Shown: positions 43,830-52,490, counted from the first letter of the stretch. The stretch: DNA of 62,747 nt from Lyngbya sp. HA4199-MV5 (GCA_019359375.1 JAHHHL010000039.1:1-62747), one strand, 5' to 3'. Notes: generated from the letters alone by a model not told the origin. Program-made: numbers and translations.

Positions 43830-44030
43830 GGAGTGGGGAGTCAAAAGGCTAAAAGATAAAGGATGAAGGCTAAAAAAAGCAGAAAGCATGAGATAGAAGG
43901 GCTGAGGGCAGAAGGCTAAATTTTTATACTTTATACTTCATCCTTTAGCCTTTCCTCCTCACTCTTGACTCAAAACTCTTTCTTTCACTCCTCACTCCTC
44001 ACCCCTCACTCCTCTCTCACATTCAAACCT
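43830..44030. repeat. Heptanucleotide repeat block between gvpJ and gvpK
   Basis: Purine units GGGAGTG, AAGGCTA, GGATGAA and GGGCAGA, then pyrimidine units TTCATCC, TTTAGCC, CTCAAAA and CTCACTC. GGCTAAAAGATAAAGGATGA on the left is largely complementary to TCATCCTTTAGCC on the right. Confidence 0.85.
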
Positions 44031-44097
44031 CTTTCCAAGCACCGTTGAGCAAAAAATCGACGAAGATAGAGGCAGATAACTATAGCTGGCAAACCGA

Positions 44098-44559
44098 GTG
44101 ACCGCTTCTGATTTCCCGCTTCAAGCCCTTTCTACCACGCCCAAAGCCAGTAAGGATGCTGGATTGGCTCCCCTTTTGCTGACGGTGGTAGAACTGGTGC
44201 GTCAACTCATGGAGGCACAGGTCATTCGGCGGATGGAAACAGGCGAACTGAGTGATGAAGACCTCGATCGCGCAGCCGAAAGCCTCCGCAAGCTAGAAGA
44301 ACAAGTCGTTGAAATCTGCGGCATCTTTGAAATTGACCCAGCAGACTTAAATATCGACCTTGGCGAAATTGGCACCCTATTACCCAAAACGGGCGGCTAC
44401 TATCCTGGCGAAAACACGGCGAATCCGACCATTCTCGAACTGCTCGATCGCCTGCTCAATACAGGAGTTGTCCTGCAAGGCAATGTTGATTTAGGTCTAG
44501 CAAACATCGACCTGATTCACGCCAAACTGCAATTAGTCCTCACCGCAAAACCGATTTAA
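44098..44559 (+). CDS. gvpK: Gas vesicle protein GvpK
   Basis: 153 residues, GTG start at 44098. Typical GvpK blocks are visible: LTVVELVRQLMEAQVIRRME, LSDEDLDRAAESLRKLEEQV and ILELLDRLLNTGVVLQGNVD. GvpK is an essential minor assembly protein. The gene is separated from gvpJ by the repeat block and lies 131 bases before gvpF. Confidence 0.96.
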   Translation: MTASDFPLQALSTTPKASKDAGLAPLLLTVVELVRQLMEAQVIRRMETGELSDEDLDRAAESLRKLEEQVVEICGIFEIDPADLNIDLGEIGTLLPKTGGYYPGENTANPTILELLDRLLNTGVVLQGNVDLGLANIDLIHAKLQLVLTAKPI

Positions 44560-44690
44560 GGCATGAGGTAATTAAGGGTATCCGCGTTAGAGAGCATAGC
44601 GGCTCAGGGAACTATAGGATTGAACGCCAATCCATCGCACCACGATCGTGCTATCTGGATGTTTCTTAGCCCCTTACCCCGCCCCTACCG

Positions 44691-45434
44691 ATGTCTAGCA
44701 GACTATATCTTTACGGCATTTTCCCCGCTCCCGGACCGCAGGATCTCCATCTCGAAGGCTTAGACAAGCAGCCTGTACACACCGAAATCGTTGATAACTT
44801 CACCTTTTTGTACTCAGAAGCGCAGCAAGAACGCTACCTGGCAAGTCGGCGTAACTTGTTAGGACACGAAAAAGTGCTGGAGCAGGCAATGGAAGTGGGC
44901 TATCGCACGCTATTACCGCTTCAATTTGGTCTGGTCATTGACGATTGGGCAACTGTAACCAAGCAATTAACTGCACCCTACGGTCAAGGCTTGGAGAAGC
45001 TGTTCACCAAATTGGACGGGCAGCGCGAAGTTGGCGTAAAGGTATTTTGGGAAGCCGATCGCGAACTGCAACTGCTCCTGAACGAAAACCAGAGCCTTAG
45101 AGAAAAGCGAGACAGTTTGGAAGGGCGAACGCTGGGCATGGATGAAGTGGTGTCGATCGGGCAGGCGATCGAACGCGCAATGGAAGCTCGTAAGCAAGCC
45201 ATCATCCAAACGTTTCGTGAGGCACTAAATCCGCTGGCGATCGATCGGGTTGAGAACGATACCCTCACCGAGTCAATGATTTATAACGCCGCGTATCTCA
45301 TCCCCTGGGAAACCGAGCCCGACTTTAGCCGTCACGTCGAAACCCTCGACCATCAATTCGATAGCCGCTTGAAGATTCGCTACAACAACTTCACCGCACC
45401 GTTTAACTTTGCCCAACTCGATCGACTGGAGTAG
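44691..45434 (+). CDS. gvpF: Gas vesicle protein GvpF/GvpL family
   Basis: 247 residues starting MSSRLYLYGIFPAPGPQD, with VLEQAMEVGYRTLLPLQFGLV near 66-86, GVKVFWEADRELQLLLNENQ near 118-137 and the C-terminal FSRHVETLDHQFDSRLKIRYNN region of the GvpF/L family. These proteins bind GvpA monomers and help nucleate vesicles. Only one F/L-type gene is present in the cluster. Confidence 0.95.
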   Translation: MSSRLYLYGIFPAPGPQDLHLEGLDKQPVHTEIVDNFTFLYSEAQQERYLASRRNLLGHEKVLEQAMEVGYRTLLPLQFGLVIDDWATVTKQLTAPYGQGLEKLFTKLDGQREVGVKVFWEADRELQLLLNENQSLREKRDSLEGRTLGMDEVVSIGQAIERAMEARKQAIIQTFREALNPLAIDRVENDTLTESMIYNAAYLIPWETEPDFSRHVETLDHQFDSRLKIRYNNFTAPFNFAQLDRLE

Positions 45435-45600
45435 TTGTTGGTTGCTGGTTGTTAGTTGTTGGTTGTTAGTTGTTGGTTGTTAGAAAAAGGCAGAAGGCAG
45501 AGGGATGAAAGCTAAAGGCTAAGTTTTTATACTTTATACTTCATCCTTTATCCTTTCCTCCTCACTCTTAACTCAAAACTCCTCACTCCTCACCCCTCAC
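45435..45600. repeat. Heptanucleotide repeat block between gvpF and gvpG
   Basis: GTTGTTA/GTTGTTG units in tandem, then GGCAGAA and AAGGCTA, then TTCATCC, CTCAAAA-type and CCTCACC units up to the gvpG start. Confidence 0.85.
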
Positions 45601-45605
45601 CCCCT

Positions 45606-45887
45606 ATGCTCTTCAAGCTCCTCTTTGCCCCTGTAACAGGTATTGGTTGGATTGCTGAACAAATCCAACAGCGTGCTGATGCCGAACTGGACGATACCGA
45701 AAATCTCAGCAAGCGACTGTTGGCACTGCAACTTGCCTTCGATATGGGCGACATCCCCGAAGACGAATTTGAAGTACAAGAGGAAGAATTACTGTTAGCG
45801 ATTCAAGCGCTTGAAAATAGCCAGCTTGCCGAGGCTGAAATGGAAGCGGCAGAAACAATAGAAGCGGCAGCACACCAAGTTGAGTGA
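45606..45887 (+). CDS. gvpG: Gas vesicle protein GvpG
   Basis: 93 residues with the GvpG core MLFKLLFAPVTGIGWIAEQI and a coiled-coil region with MGDIPEDEFEVQEEELLLAI. The C-terminal ~20 residues are Glu/Ala-rich. GvpG is an accessory assembly protein. It is the last plus-strand gvp gene; a 201-bp mobile element follows 43 bases after the stop. Confidence 0.92.
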   Translation: MLFKLLFAPVTGIGWIAEQIQQRADAELDDTENLSKRLLALQLAFDMGDIPEDEFEVQEEELLLAIQALENSQLAEAEMEAAETIEAAAHQVE

Positions 45888-45921
45888 CTGAAGCTGTTCA
45901 GATGAAAGCCTTAAATGATAT

Positions 45922-46140
45922 GTGAGCAAGCTGATTGACTGACAAAAGTCTTGAAAGGCTGGTCGCTTCGTTGCTCACCCGCCCGTGATTCAAATCCGGG
46001 CTCATGGTGCGAAACCCGTTCAAACGGGTTGTCAGGCGCTCCTAGTCCTCTTGAGAGGACTTCCTGCCATCAGCCCGCACTTGAGTGCAGGGCGGTTCAA
46101 GTACTCGCTCAAAGATTTGTCAGTCAACCAGGTGAGCAAG
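45922..46140. mobile_element. 201-bp non-autonomous element with 9-bp target duplication and four hairpins
   Basis: GTGAGCAAG occurs at 45922-45930 and exactly again at 46132-46140. Between them, ends CTGATTGACTGACAAA and TTTGTCAGTCAACCAG are inverted repeats with one mismatch in 16. Inside are four hairpins: 45981-46001, 46013-46030, 46044-46061 and 46073-46093. It encodes no protein. The 9-bp duplication suggests a DDE transposase such as an IS4-like enzyme supplied in trans. The dense hairpins also fit a structured RNA. Confidence 0.85.
45981..46093 (+). ncRNA. Possible structured RNA inside the 201-bp element
   Basis: Stems: GCCCGTGATT with AATCCGGGC (one bulge), AACCCGTT with AACGGGTT, AGTCCTCT with AGAGGACT, and GCCCGCACT with AGTGCAGGGC (one bulge). 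The tight loops read TCAA, TCAA, TTGA, TTGA, so loops 1-2 are complementary to loops 3-4 and could kiss. The strand is uncertain because the stems work on both. It might relate to HEARO/omega-RNA-like elements, but I cannot verify that here. Confidence 0.4.
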
Positions 46141-46291
46141 ACTCTATCAGTTAGCTAACAGTGGTCAGCCCTTCGGCACTATAAAATTTTTGAGTAAAGA
46201 AGGAGCAAGCGATCGTGCATCTGCCTATACTTGACCTAAAAGTAGCATCGGTTTAGACCGCCGCTTTGACTCCAACTCAAGCATTAGAGCA

Positions 46292-46669
46292 ATGGGAAAA
46301 GTTACGCTAGCCCTGATGTTTCTTACTCTGTCTACGGGAATATTCCTTCTGTACTCCGCAGAGAGCGTGTTCGTTCTCAATCCATTGATTGACACCCGCT
46401 TGCCACAAGGCTTTACACAATCCGGGTTCGATTGCATTCAGCCTGGAATGACTCAAGCAGAGGTTTTGAGGTTAATCCCGCCCCCCGATGGGTCTAGCCC
46501 GAACTTTTGTGGGAGTAATGCAGCGCTGTGTTCGGCAGAGGGAGCTACATGGAGCTATGGAAGTGATGGAGCTTGCGTTTTTTGGGATTTTGCCTGGTTT
46601 CAGTTGACAGTCCAATTTGATAGAAATGACAGAGTGATCACAAAAACTCAAATGGCCTTTTACGATTAG
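46292..46669 (+). CDS. Hypothetical membrane-anchored protein with BamE-like motif
   Basis: 125 residues with an N-terminal hydrophobic segment (LALMFLTLSTGIFLLYS) and then a soluble domain. CIQPGMTQAEVLRLIPPPDG resembles the start of the BamE/SmpA-like fold (I..GMT..EV...G.P). The end has WDFAWFQLTVQFDRNDRVITK, also fitting that strand-rich fold. Four Cys follow the anchor. No link to gas vesicles is evident. Confidence 0.55.
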   Translation: MGKVTLALMFLTLSTGIFLLYSAESVFVLNPLIDTRLPQGFTQSGFDCIQPGMTQAEVLRLIPPPDGSSPNFCGSNAALCSAEGATWSYGSDGACVFWDFAWFQLTVQFDRNDRVITKTQMAFYD

Positions 46670-46724
46670 GCTGTACGATGCAGCGTTTAACGGCTCAGTT
46701 GTTATTTTGCTGATTGCTCCTAGA

Positions 46725-46991
46725 TCAGTACTCAAGCACCAGCGTGTTTGCATCATCGGCTGCGGGTACCTTTGGACGAACGATCGCCCCCGGTTCTACA
46801 GGAGTTGCATCACGTAGTTGGTGAGCGCTTTGTTCTAGAGCCGTAATTTCAACATCCAGCACTTCTAGACGGGACTGGATGCGATCGCGCCGTTCTTCTA
46901 GAGAGACTAATTCCTTTTGGAGTCGCGTCTTCTCATTCACCAGTTTGTAAATATCGAGATACGCGGCAGCCTCTGTCTTTTGACGAGGCAT
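46725..46991 (-). CDS. gvpV: GvpV-like gas vesicle accessory protein
   Basis: 88 residues from MPRQKTEAAAYLDIYKLVNE (ATG at 46991; an ATG 18 codons upstream gives a less typical N-terminus). A long coiled coil follows (RLQKELVSLEERRDRIQSRL). The AAYLDIYKL.....RL..EL..LE.RR.RI..RL pattern matches what I recall of cyanobacterial GvpV. The gene lies on the opposite strand to the gvp cluster, about 0.8 kb beyond gvpG, so it is transcribed separately. Role unknown; similar genes sit at the ends of gvp clusters in Anabaena and Microcystis. Confidence 0.7.
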   Translation of the reverse strand: MPRQKTEAAAYLDIYKLVNEKTRLQKELVSLEERRDRIQSRLEVLDVEITALEQSAHQLRDATPVEPGAIVRPKVPAADDANTLVLEY

Positions 46992-47128
46992 GGTGCTAAT
47001 TTTGGGGCGGATGTGTGATTGGGATGGATGGGGGCGCATAAACAATCCTGATAGTGTAGGTTTAGAGTGCCCAGTTCTGTAGCCAGATTGCTATCGCCTT
47101 ACTATATTTGACGCTTGTTAAGAATGGT

Positions 47129-48082
47129 ATGGAGCAACCCTCAAATCTTTTACTAAGGCTGAGCCAGAAGCTCTTTGATGATGCGGACGATCGCGCACAA
47201 TTTATCGACGCGTTACTCCATCCCAAAGCGTTCCATCCCTGTATTCTTTGGTGCCAGGAGAAACCGGGTAGCGTACCGTTTGACGTTGAATCAGCTTTAG
47301 AATGGCAACCTACTTTTGTTGATCGTTTGGCGATCGGGCAAACGCCAGGTAAACATCCGCTGCATGAACAGGGAGCCTTTTACTGTCTTGATTTCTCCTC
47401 TGTTTTTGCTATCTCAACTTTACTAACGCTGACTCAACCTGTAGATCTCGTCATTGATGTTTGCGCTTCGCCAGGGGGGAAAAGTATTTTTGCCTGGACT
47501 GCCCTACAACCAAAGCAATTGCTGAGTAATGAAGTGATTGGTAAGCGGACAGGTGCATTAATTTCTAATCTGGAACGGTGCAAGATTCACCCAGCGATCG
47601 TGCTGCGTCTAGACTCAGGAATTTTAGCTAAAGAGATCCCTCAAACAGCACAAGTTGTGATCGTGGATGTACCCTGCACCGGGCAGTCATTACTAGCTAA
47701 AGGTGGAAAAGCGCTCGGATGTTTTCATCCCGTTACCATTAACTCAAACGCCAAACGACAGAAACGTATCTTAGCGAACTCAGCCCAACTTGTTGCAGCG
47801 AATGGCTACTTAGCTTACATGACCTGTGCCTATTCTCTCGAGGAAAATGAACAGGTGGCGGCATGGTTTTTAAATCGTTTTCCACACTTTAAAGCAGTAA
47901 CGGTACCTCATCTCAGTTTCTATCGATCGCGCTTGACTGATTTGCCTTGCTACCGCATGTTTCCCCAGCATCAGTTAGGCGCGGGCGCATTTACAGTCCT
48001 CTTTCAAAACACTCAATCTAATCTTTATCAAGAACTTCCTTCAACCTTTTTTACACGCCCTGGTTTAACCGTTTTACCTTAA
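47129..48082 (+). CDS. RsmB/NOP family RNA cytosine-5 methyltransferase
   Basis: 317 residues from the ATG at 47129 (an in-frame TTG lies seven codons upstream). SAM-binding motif VIDVCASPGGKSIFAW (about 109-124). Both catalytic Cys are visible: motif IV VDVPCTGQS and motif VI YMTCAYSLEENEQ. It lacks the NusB-like N-terminal domain of full RsmB, being ~100 residues shorter. Target RNA (16S C967, another rRNA or tRNA) is not determined. Confidence 0.88.
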   Translation: MEQPSNLLLRLSQKLFDDADDRAQFIDALLHPKAFHPCILWCQEKPGSVPFDVESALEWQPTFVDRLAIGQTPGKHPLHEQGAFYCLDFSSVFAISTLLTLTQPVDLVIDVCASPGGKSIFAWTALQPKQLLSNEVIGKRTGALISNLERCKIHPAIVLRLDSGILAKEIPQTAQVVIVDVPCTGQSLLAKGGKALGCFHPVTINSNAKRQKRILANSAQLVAANGYLAYMTCAYSLEENEQVAAWFLNRFPHFKAVTVPHLSFYRSRLTDLPCYRMFPQHQLGAGAFTVLFQNTQSNLYQELPSTFFTRPGLTVLP

Positions 48083-48218
48083 CAAATATTAGTTGTCAGC
48101 CGAGAGGATTAGTCTAAGGCTTCGTACCAATTCTTGACCTACCTTACTCACAGGGTAGACAAGGACAATGATTACTTAAAGGCAAAAGTCTTGATGGGTT
48201 GATGATGTGAACGTTTCG

Positions 48219-50111
48219 CTAGCGCCAGCGTTCACGTTGCTTTGGTTGAGCATCCTGCAACGCGTTGCCGATGCCTTTGACAATGCCGCGACCAATTAAG
48301 CCAATACCGCGACCAACGACTTCTGTGAGCACATAAACCACACCACGACCCAAAAATGAGATCGCTGTCCGCAAACGAGGGGCGATCGCATCGCGTGTTT
48401 CGAGGACTAACGTGACAAGAAAGGGAAGTCTAGAAAGTTTCGCTAATTCATCATTACGGGGAGCGTAAATGCTGGTTTTGCTGATACTATTTCCTGTGAA
48501 GGTGAATAACCGATACTGACTTTCAAAAATGGCGGTTGGTTCTGTAAAGAGGCGATCGGTGCGATATTTCCAGGACAAATCGTTGCGAAAGCGCTCAATG
48601 TCTCGACTGGACAGTAACCGCTGATCGTAAAACGTTTGCTTGATGGCAGCAACATCCCCAAAGCGATTGATTAAGGGCTGCATGACTGCGTTAGCAACCT
48701 GAATCGTGACATGTTGCAGGAGCAATTCCATGCGTGACGTTGCTTCTACGGTGCCAGTTGCATAATCTGTACCGTCGATCGTCAACGGAGTTTGAAACAG
48801 AAAATGCGATAAAAATTCGGAAAACAAGGGAATGCGATCGAGCATTTCTGTCTGCACAATAGTGTGATCTTGCAGTAAAACAGTGACGACTTCGATCGAC
48901 TGCCCATCGATCGACACCGTGTAATATTTACCAAAAAAATCCGTTACGGTTGCTTGCCACAAATCTTGTAAAACCACCGATCGCTTCAGTGCAAGCTGCT
49001 GAAAAGACAATTGCGATAGGCGTAACTCATCCAAAATAGCTTGTAATTTTTGCAGCACGGTATGCAGCAATTCCCGCTTTTTAGCGTCCTTTAAGATGTC
49101 GATTTCCAATGCCGTTTCGGTATGATTGACCAAACTCCCATGCAGCTTGGCAAACGTGGCATCAAAAAGTGCCGTTTGTGGCAATTGGATGCGGCTAGTG
49201 CTTGCTGATGCTAAAGCGGTTGGCAGCTCATTAACGGGCTGTTCTGCAATCGATGTAGGGGGTGTGCGGACTCCTAACGCGCGTCTCACATTAGGCAATG
49301 CCTCTGGAAACGCTGATACTGGGTCACCTGCGGTTGCAAGGAGTTGGTTGACCAGCCAGCGAGCCATACGAAGTTCGCGGCGTTGCCCAGTTAAAACCAA
49401 TCGATCGATGAGGGATGGGTTGGTTTCCAGTTGAGCCTCTAGTGCAGCGATCGCCTGCTCAATTTGGCGCACACCCGATCGGCGTAGATTTTGCCGTCGC
49501 TGAGCCAACCAGGAACGAGTCGCTGGTCTGCGGGAAAGGAACGGATCAATCGTCGATCGTCGTGCCAGTTGAGCCTGATCGCCAGGTTGAACTTCAGCGT
49601 TATGCGTCGCGATCGCCTGAATGCCTTCCGTCCAATAGGGCTGACCCGCTGCAACCTGACGAATCGCGGTCACCAACTCCGTGATGCCTGTCCCTTTTAA
49701 GCAGTAGCCACCCGCGCCAGACTGAAAGGCAGTCGCTAGATGGGTTGGATCTAGTGTGGAACCCAGTAGCAGTAAGGGAATATGGGGATAGCGCGTTCTA
49801 AGCTGTTGACAAAGCCTTAACCCTGACCCATGACTGGTAATGGTCTGACCCAAATCCAGGTTGAGTATGATTAATGCCAGCGATCGTTCACTCGCCTGTT
49901 GTTCTGCGATTTCTGGAGTATTTGTGGTGGTAGGAGCAGACCACTCTCGCAACCGCCGTAGCGCTTTCGGTGTAGAATCTGCTTCCAAAACGACCTGCAA
50001 ATCGGCGAATGGCTCCAGACACGCAAGCAGACCCCGCCGAAACACTGAATCATCCTCAATCAGCATGAGGTTGAGAATTTGCTGCTGGCGTGCGTCAGAT
50101 GAATAGCTCAT
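48219..50111 (-). CDS. Response regulator receiver fused to DUF3685 (Ycf55-like)
   Basis: 630 residues from MSYSSDARQQQ. Receiver domain at ~10-150: LMLIEDDSVFRRGLLACLEP for the acidic pocket, ILNLDLGQ with the likely phospho-Asp, and YCLKGTG with the conserved Lys. A linker with low-complexity segments follows. Residues ~335-610 match the cyanobacterial/plastid DUF3685-Ycf55 region (VVLQDLWQATVTDFFGKYY, FVTLVLE-type end). There is no DNA-binding domain, so the output is unknown. The C-terminal ~25 residues are Gly-rich and basic (VYVLTEVVGRGIGLIGRGIV). Confidence 0.82.
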   Translation of the reverse strand: MSYSSDARQQQILNLMLIEDDSVFRRGLLACLEPFADLQVVLEADSTPKALRRLREWSAPTTTNTPEIAEQQASERSLALIILNLDLGQTITSHGSGLRLCQQLRTRYPHIPLLLLGSTLDPTHLATAFQSGAGGYCLKGTGITELVTAIRQVAAGQPYWTEGIQAIATHNAEVQPGDQAQLARRSTIDPFLSRRPATRSWLAQRRQNLRRSGVRQIEQAIAALEAQLETNPSLIDRLVLTGQRRELRMARWLVNQLLATAGDPVSAFPEALPNVRRALGVRTPPTSIAEQPVNELPTALASASTSRIQLPQTALFDATFAKLHGSLVNHTETALEIDILKDAKKRELLHTVLQKLQAILDELRLSQLSFQQLALKRSVVLQDLWQATVTDFFGKYYTVSIDGQSIEVVTVLLQDHTIVQTEMLDRIPLFSEFLSHFLFQTPLTIDGTDYATGTVEATSRMELLLQHVTIQVANAVMQPLINRFGDVAAIKQTFYDQRLLSSRDIERFRNDLSWKYRTDRLFTEPTAIFESQYRLFTFTGNSISKTSIYAPRNDELAKLSRLPFLVTLVLETRDAIAPRLRTAISFLGRGVVYVLTEVVGRGIGLIGRGIVKGIGNALQDAQPKQRERWR

Positions 50112-50216
50112 GCAAGTCCCCGATCGACCCAATTGTCCAGAGTAAGCGAACAAACCAAGACGAAACCAGAGTAGTTGCTGAAAGACATTCGCTTATCTTA
50201 ACCAGATACAAGGGTA

Positions 50217-50375
50217 GACGGCAGAAAACAGAAGGATGAGGGATGAAGGCTAAAAAAGGCAGAGGGCAGGAGGCAGAAGGCAGGAGGCTAAAAAGTTGAC
50301 CGCTGAAAGCTGACCCGCTGACCGCTCAATCAACTCAAAACTCCTTACCCCTCACTCCTCACCCCTCACTCCTCC
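50217..50375. repeat. Heptanucleotide repeat block
   Basis: Units GGATGAG, AGAGGGC, GGCAGAA/GGCAGGA, then GCTGACC (a further class), CTCAAAA and CCTCACT/CCCCTCA. It ends at the stop of the next minus-strand gene. Confidence 0.85.
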
Positions 50376-52490
50376 CTACGGTGGCGGCAGTTCTGGAGGC
50401 GGGGCTGGTGCGCTTGCAGGTGGCTCGTAGGGCGCTTCGGGAGCAGGGCGGTAGGGTTCTGGTGTGGAGGGGGAGGTATAGCGACGGGACGGGCGACGGG
50501 TGCTCCGGATAGCGTCGCGTTGGGCTGACCAGCGGGCGATCGCAGCCTGAGCTTCTCCATGTAGAGCGCGTCCGTAGCCAATCTGGTCTGCAAGGCTGAT
50601 AGCATTAGTCAGGCGACCGCGATCGGCTAAGGCTCTAGCATCAGCCAGTATTGCTTGATCTTCGGCAGACTGAATTTCGGCTTGCCAGGTGCCGATCGCG
50701 GTCTGAGCCTCTTTGTAGAGCGCTCGATTAGCAGAAATTTTAGTCGCGATTTGAATGGCATCTTTAAGCTTTTTCTGTTTGGCAAGTGCCTTCGCCTGGT
50801 TCAACAGGGGCTGGTCTTCAATGGTTTGCATTTGGCGCGTCCATTTGGCGATCGCGCTTTGAGCTTCTAGCCGGAGTGCGCGTTTGGGTGCAATCTGTCG
50901 TGCCTGGGCGATTGCCGCTTTCAGCTTGGGAAGCGTTCCAGCCATAGCTAACTGCTGTGCTCGGATGAGATAGGGACGATCTTCAAGCTGCTGTATTTCC
51001 TTCCGCCATTGGGCAATCAAGGTTTGAGCATAGACCCGCTGTGGGCGATCGGGCGCAACGGTCTGCATCAGGGCGATCGCGGCTTGCAGCGTTAAAATCT
51101 GCTTCAGGTTAGCGACTGAATTTGCCATCTGAATTTGAAGGATATCCTCCGACTGCTGCTCTAAGCGAGGCAAGAGGCTTTTCGCCTGAGGATACAGAGG
51201 ACTGTCTGCCCGAATTTGCCGCACTTGTGCCAGCGCTACCCAGAGTTGCTGACTTTGTTCAAACGGCGATCGGGTGAAGAACTGCGCGGCGGCTAAGGGC
51301 TGGGCGCGACTCAGCCAGACTAAATCACGGGCAACAGGCGGCAATGGCAGGCTGAGCGGCAACCGTTGAGCTGTGGCGATCGCGCCCGCCAGATCGGACT
51401 GCCCCAATTGCTCGGTTAGTCGATTGAGCAGAAATTGTCCCCAGGTTTGGATGTCGCTTTGAGCCTGACTATGAGCATAACTGCTGGGATCGACCCGTTC
51501 CGCTTGAGCGATCGCCTGTCCAATAGCAGCTATATTCTCAGGGTTCTGTTCTGCCACCTGACGGGCTTGCTGCAACTGCTGAAAGGCGATCCGTTCAGTG
51601 GCTAACTGCTGCCGCCAGCGGGTAAGGTTTTGCTGCGCGTATTTATCATCTAGTTTTGCCAGTGCTTGCAGCTTCACCGTTGCCGTTTCCCAGTCTTGCT
51701 GTTTCAACGCCGTTTGCATGGCTGACTCAATCACCTGTCCCCGATTTTGCCCCTGCTGCCAGTCCAGCAGCGCGGTTTGCACGTCGGCATGAATGGGACT
51801 GTTGGCAGGAATCTTCTTTGCTAACACGATCGCGCCTGCCACATCGCCCTGATCTGCTTTCGTTTGTGCGATCGTCAGCAGCGTTTTCGACCACTCTTTG
51901 ACGGCGCGGGTGGCTCGAATATGAAGGGGATGGTCAGCCGACCAGGGTTTGACCAGTTTCAGCCCTGCTAACTGCGCTTCCACTTTACCCGATCGGGCGG
52001 CTTGCTCGGCACAGTAGATCTGATCGGTATCGGCAGCCGCGGGTGGTAGCTTTTGGCAATTGGCAACAGGCGGCAGCGTTGTGAGCCAGAGAAACGCGGC
52101 AACACCCGTCCCGCCACAAAAGGCTAAAAGACAGAACCAAACCAGTGGCGCTGCCAAAAACCTGAGTCCCTGCGTTACCTGTGTCGCTAAGTGGCTATGG
52201 TGCCGCGATCGCACTGCTTTGGCTTGCTTACCCTGGGCACGATCGCGTCCCTTTTTACTACTGGTAACTGTAGTCACTGGCTGAACAGCAATGGTTGGAG
52301 AGTGTCCATCGGCAACAGGACTCTCTGACAGATGCACCGCCTTATCCGGCTGCTGAAAGTGCCCCGCTTTATCTGTTCGCTGAAAGTGCCCTGCTTTATC
52401 TGTTCGCTGGAAGCGAAATGCTTTATCCGTTCGCTGAAAGCGAAACTTGAAGGCTTGCACCCGCGATCGATTGACTGATTTTCCTGCCAT
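50376..52490 (-). CDS. Repeat-rich single-span membrane protein
   Basis: 704 residues. Residues ~15-55 are 9-residue tandem repeats (FRFQRTDKA, FRFQRTDKA, GHFQRTDKA, GHFQQPDKA). One membrane helix lies at ~113-135 (PLVWFCLLAFCGGTGVAAFL). Residues ~145-650 are helical units of ~60-65 residues, each with a motif like A..A..I......Y..AQ..I..W, for example RALRLEAQSAIAKW and RALYKEAQTAIGTW. The tail is Pro-rich (PYRPAPEAPYEPPASAPAP). Similar proteins occur in cyanobacteria without a known function. The helical part would be periplasmic or lumenal if the N-terminus is cytoplasmic. Confidence 0.75.
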   Translation of the reverse strand: MAGKSVNRSRVQAFKFRFQRTDKAFRFQRTDKAGHFQRTDKAGHFQQPDKAVHLSESPVADGHSPTIAVQPVTTVTSSKKGRDRAQGKQAKAVRSRHHSHLATQVTQGLRFLAAPLVWFCLLAFCGGTGVAAFLWLTTLPPVANCQKLPPAAADTDQIYCAEQAARSGKVEAQLAGLKLVKPWSADHPLHIRATRAVKEWSKTLLTIAQTKADQGDVAGAIVLAKKIPANSPIHADVQTALLDWQQGQNRGQVIESAMQTALKQQDWETATVKLQALAKLDDKYAQQNLTRWRQQLATERIAFQQLQQARQVAEQNPENIAAIGQAIAQAERVDPSSYAHSQAQSDIQTWGQFLLNRLTEQLGQSDLAGAIATAQRLPLSLPLPPVARDLVWLSRAQPLAAAQFFTRSPFEQSQQLWVALAQVRQIRADSPLYPQAKSLLPRLEQQSEDILQIQMANSVANLKQILTLQAAIALMQTVAPDRPQRVYAQTLIAQWRKEIQQLEDRPYLIRAQQLAMAGTLPKLKAAIAQARQIAPKRALRLEAQSAIAKWTRQMQTIEDQPLLNQAKALAKQKKLKDAIQIATKISANRALYKEAQTAIGTWQAEIQSAEDQAILADARALADRGRLTNAISLADQIGYGRALHGEAQAAIARWSAQRDAIRSTRRPSRRYTSPSTPEPYRPAPEAPYEPPASAPAPPPELPPP
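52330..52450 (-). repeat. 27-bp coding tandem repeats
   Basis: Four to five 27-base units around the words TTTATC(T/C)GTTCGCTG(A/G)AA encode the 9-residue repeats near the N-terminus of the membrane protein. The copies are nearly identical, which suggests recent slippage or conversion. Confidence 0.8.

Noticed and set aside
45960-46000. tRNA T-arm-like word GTGATTCAAATCC in the 201-bp element
   Set aside because: No acceptor, D or anticodon arms can be drawn around it; it is one of four hairpins of the mobile element.
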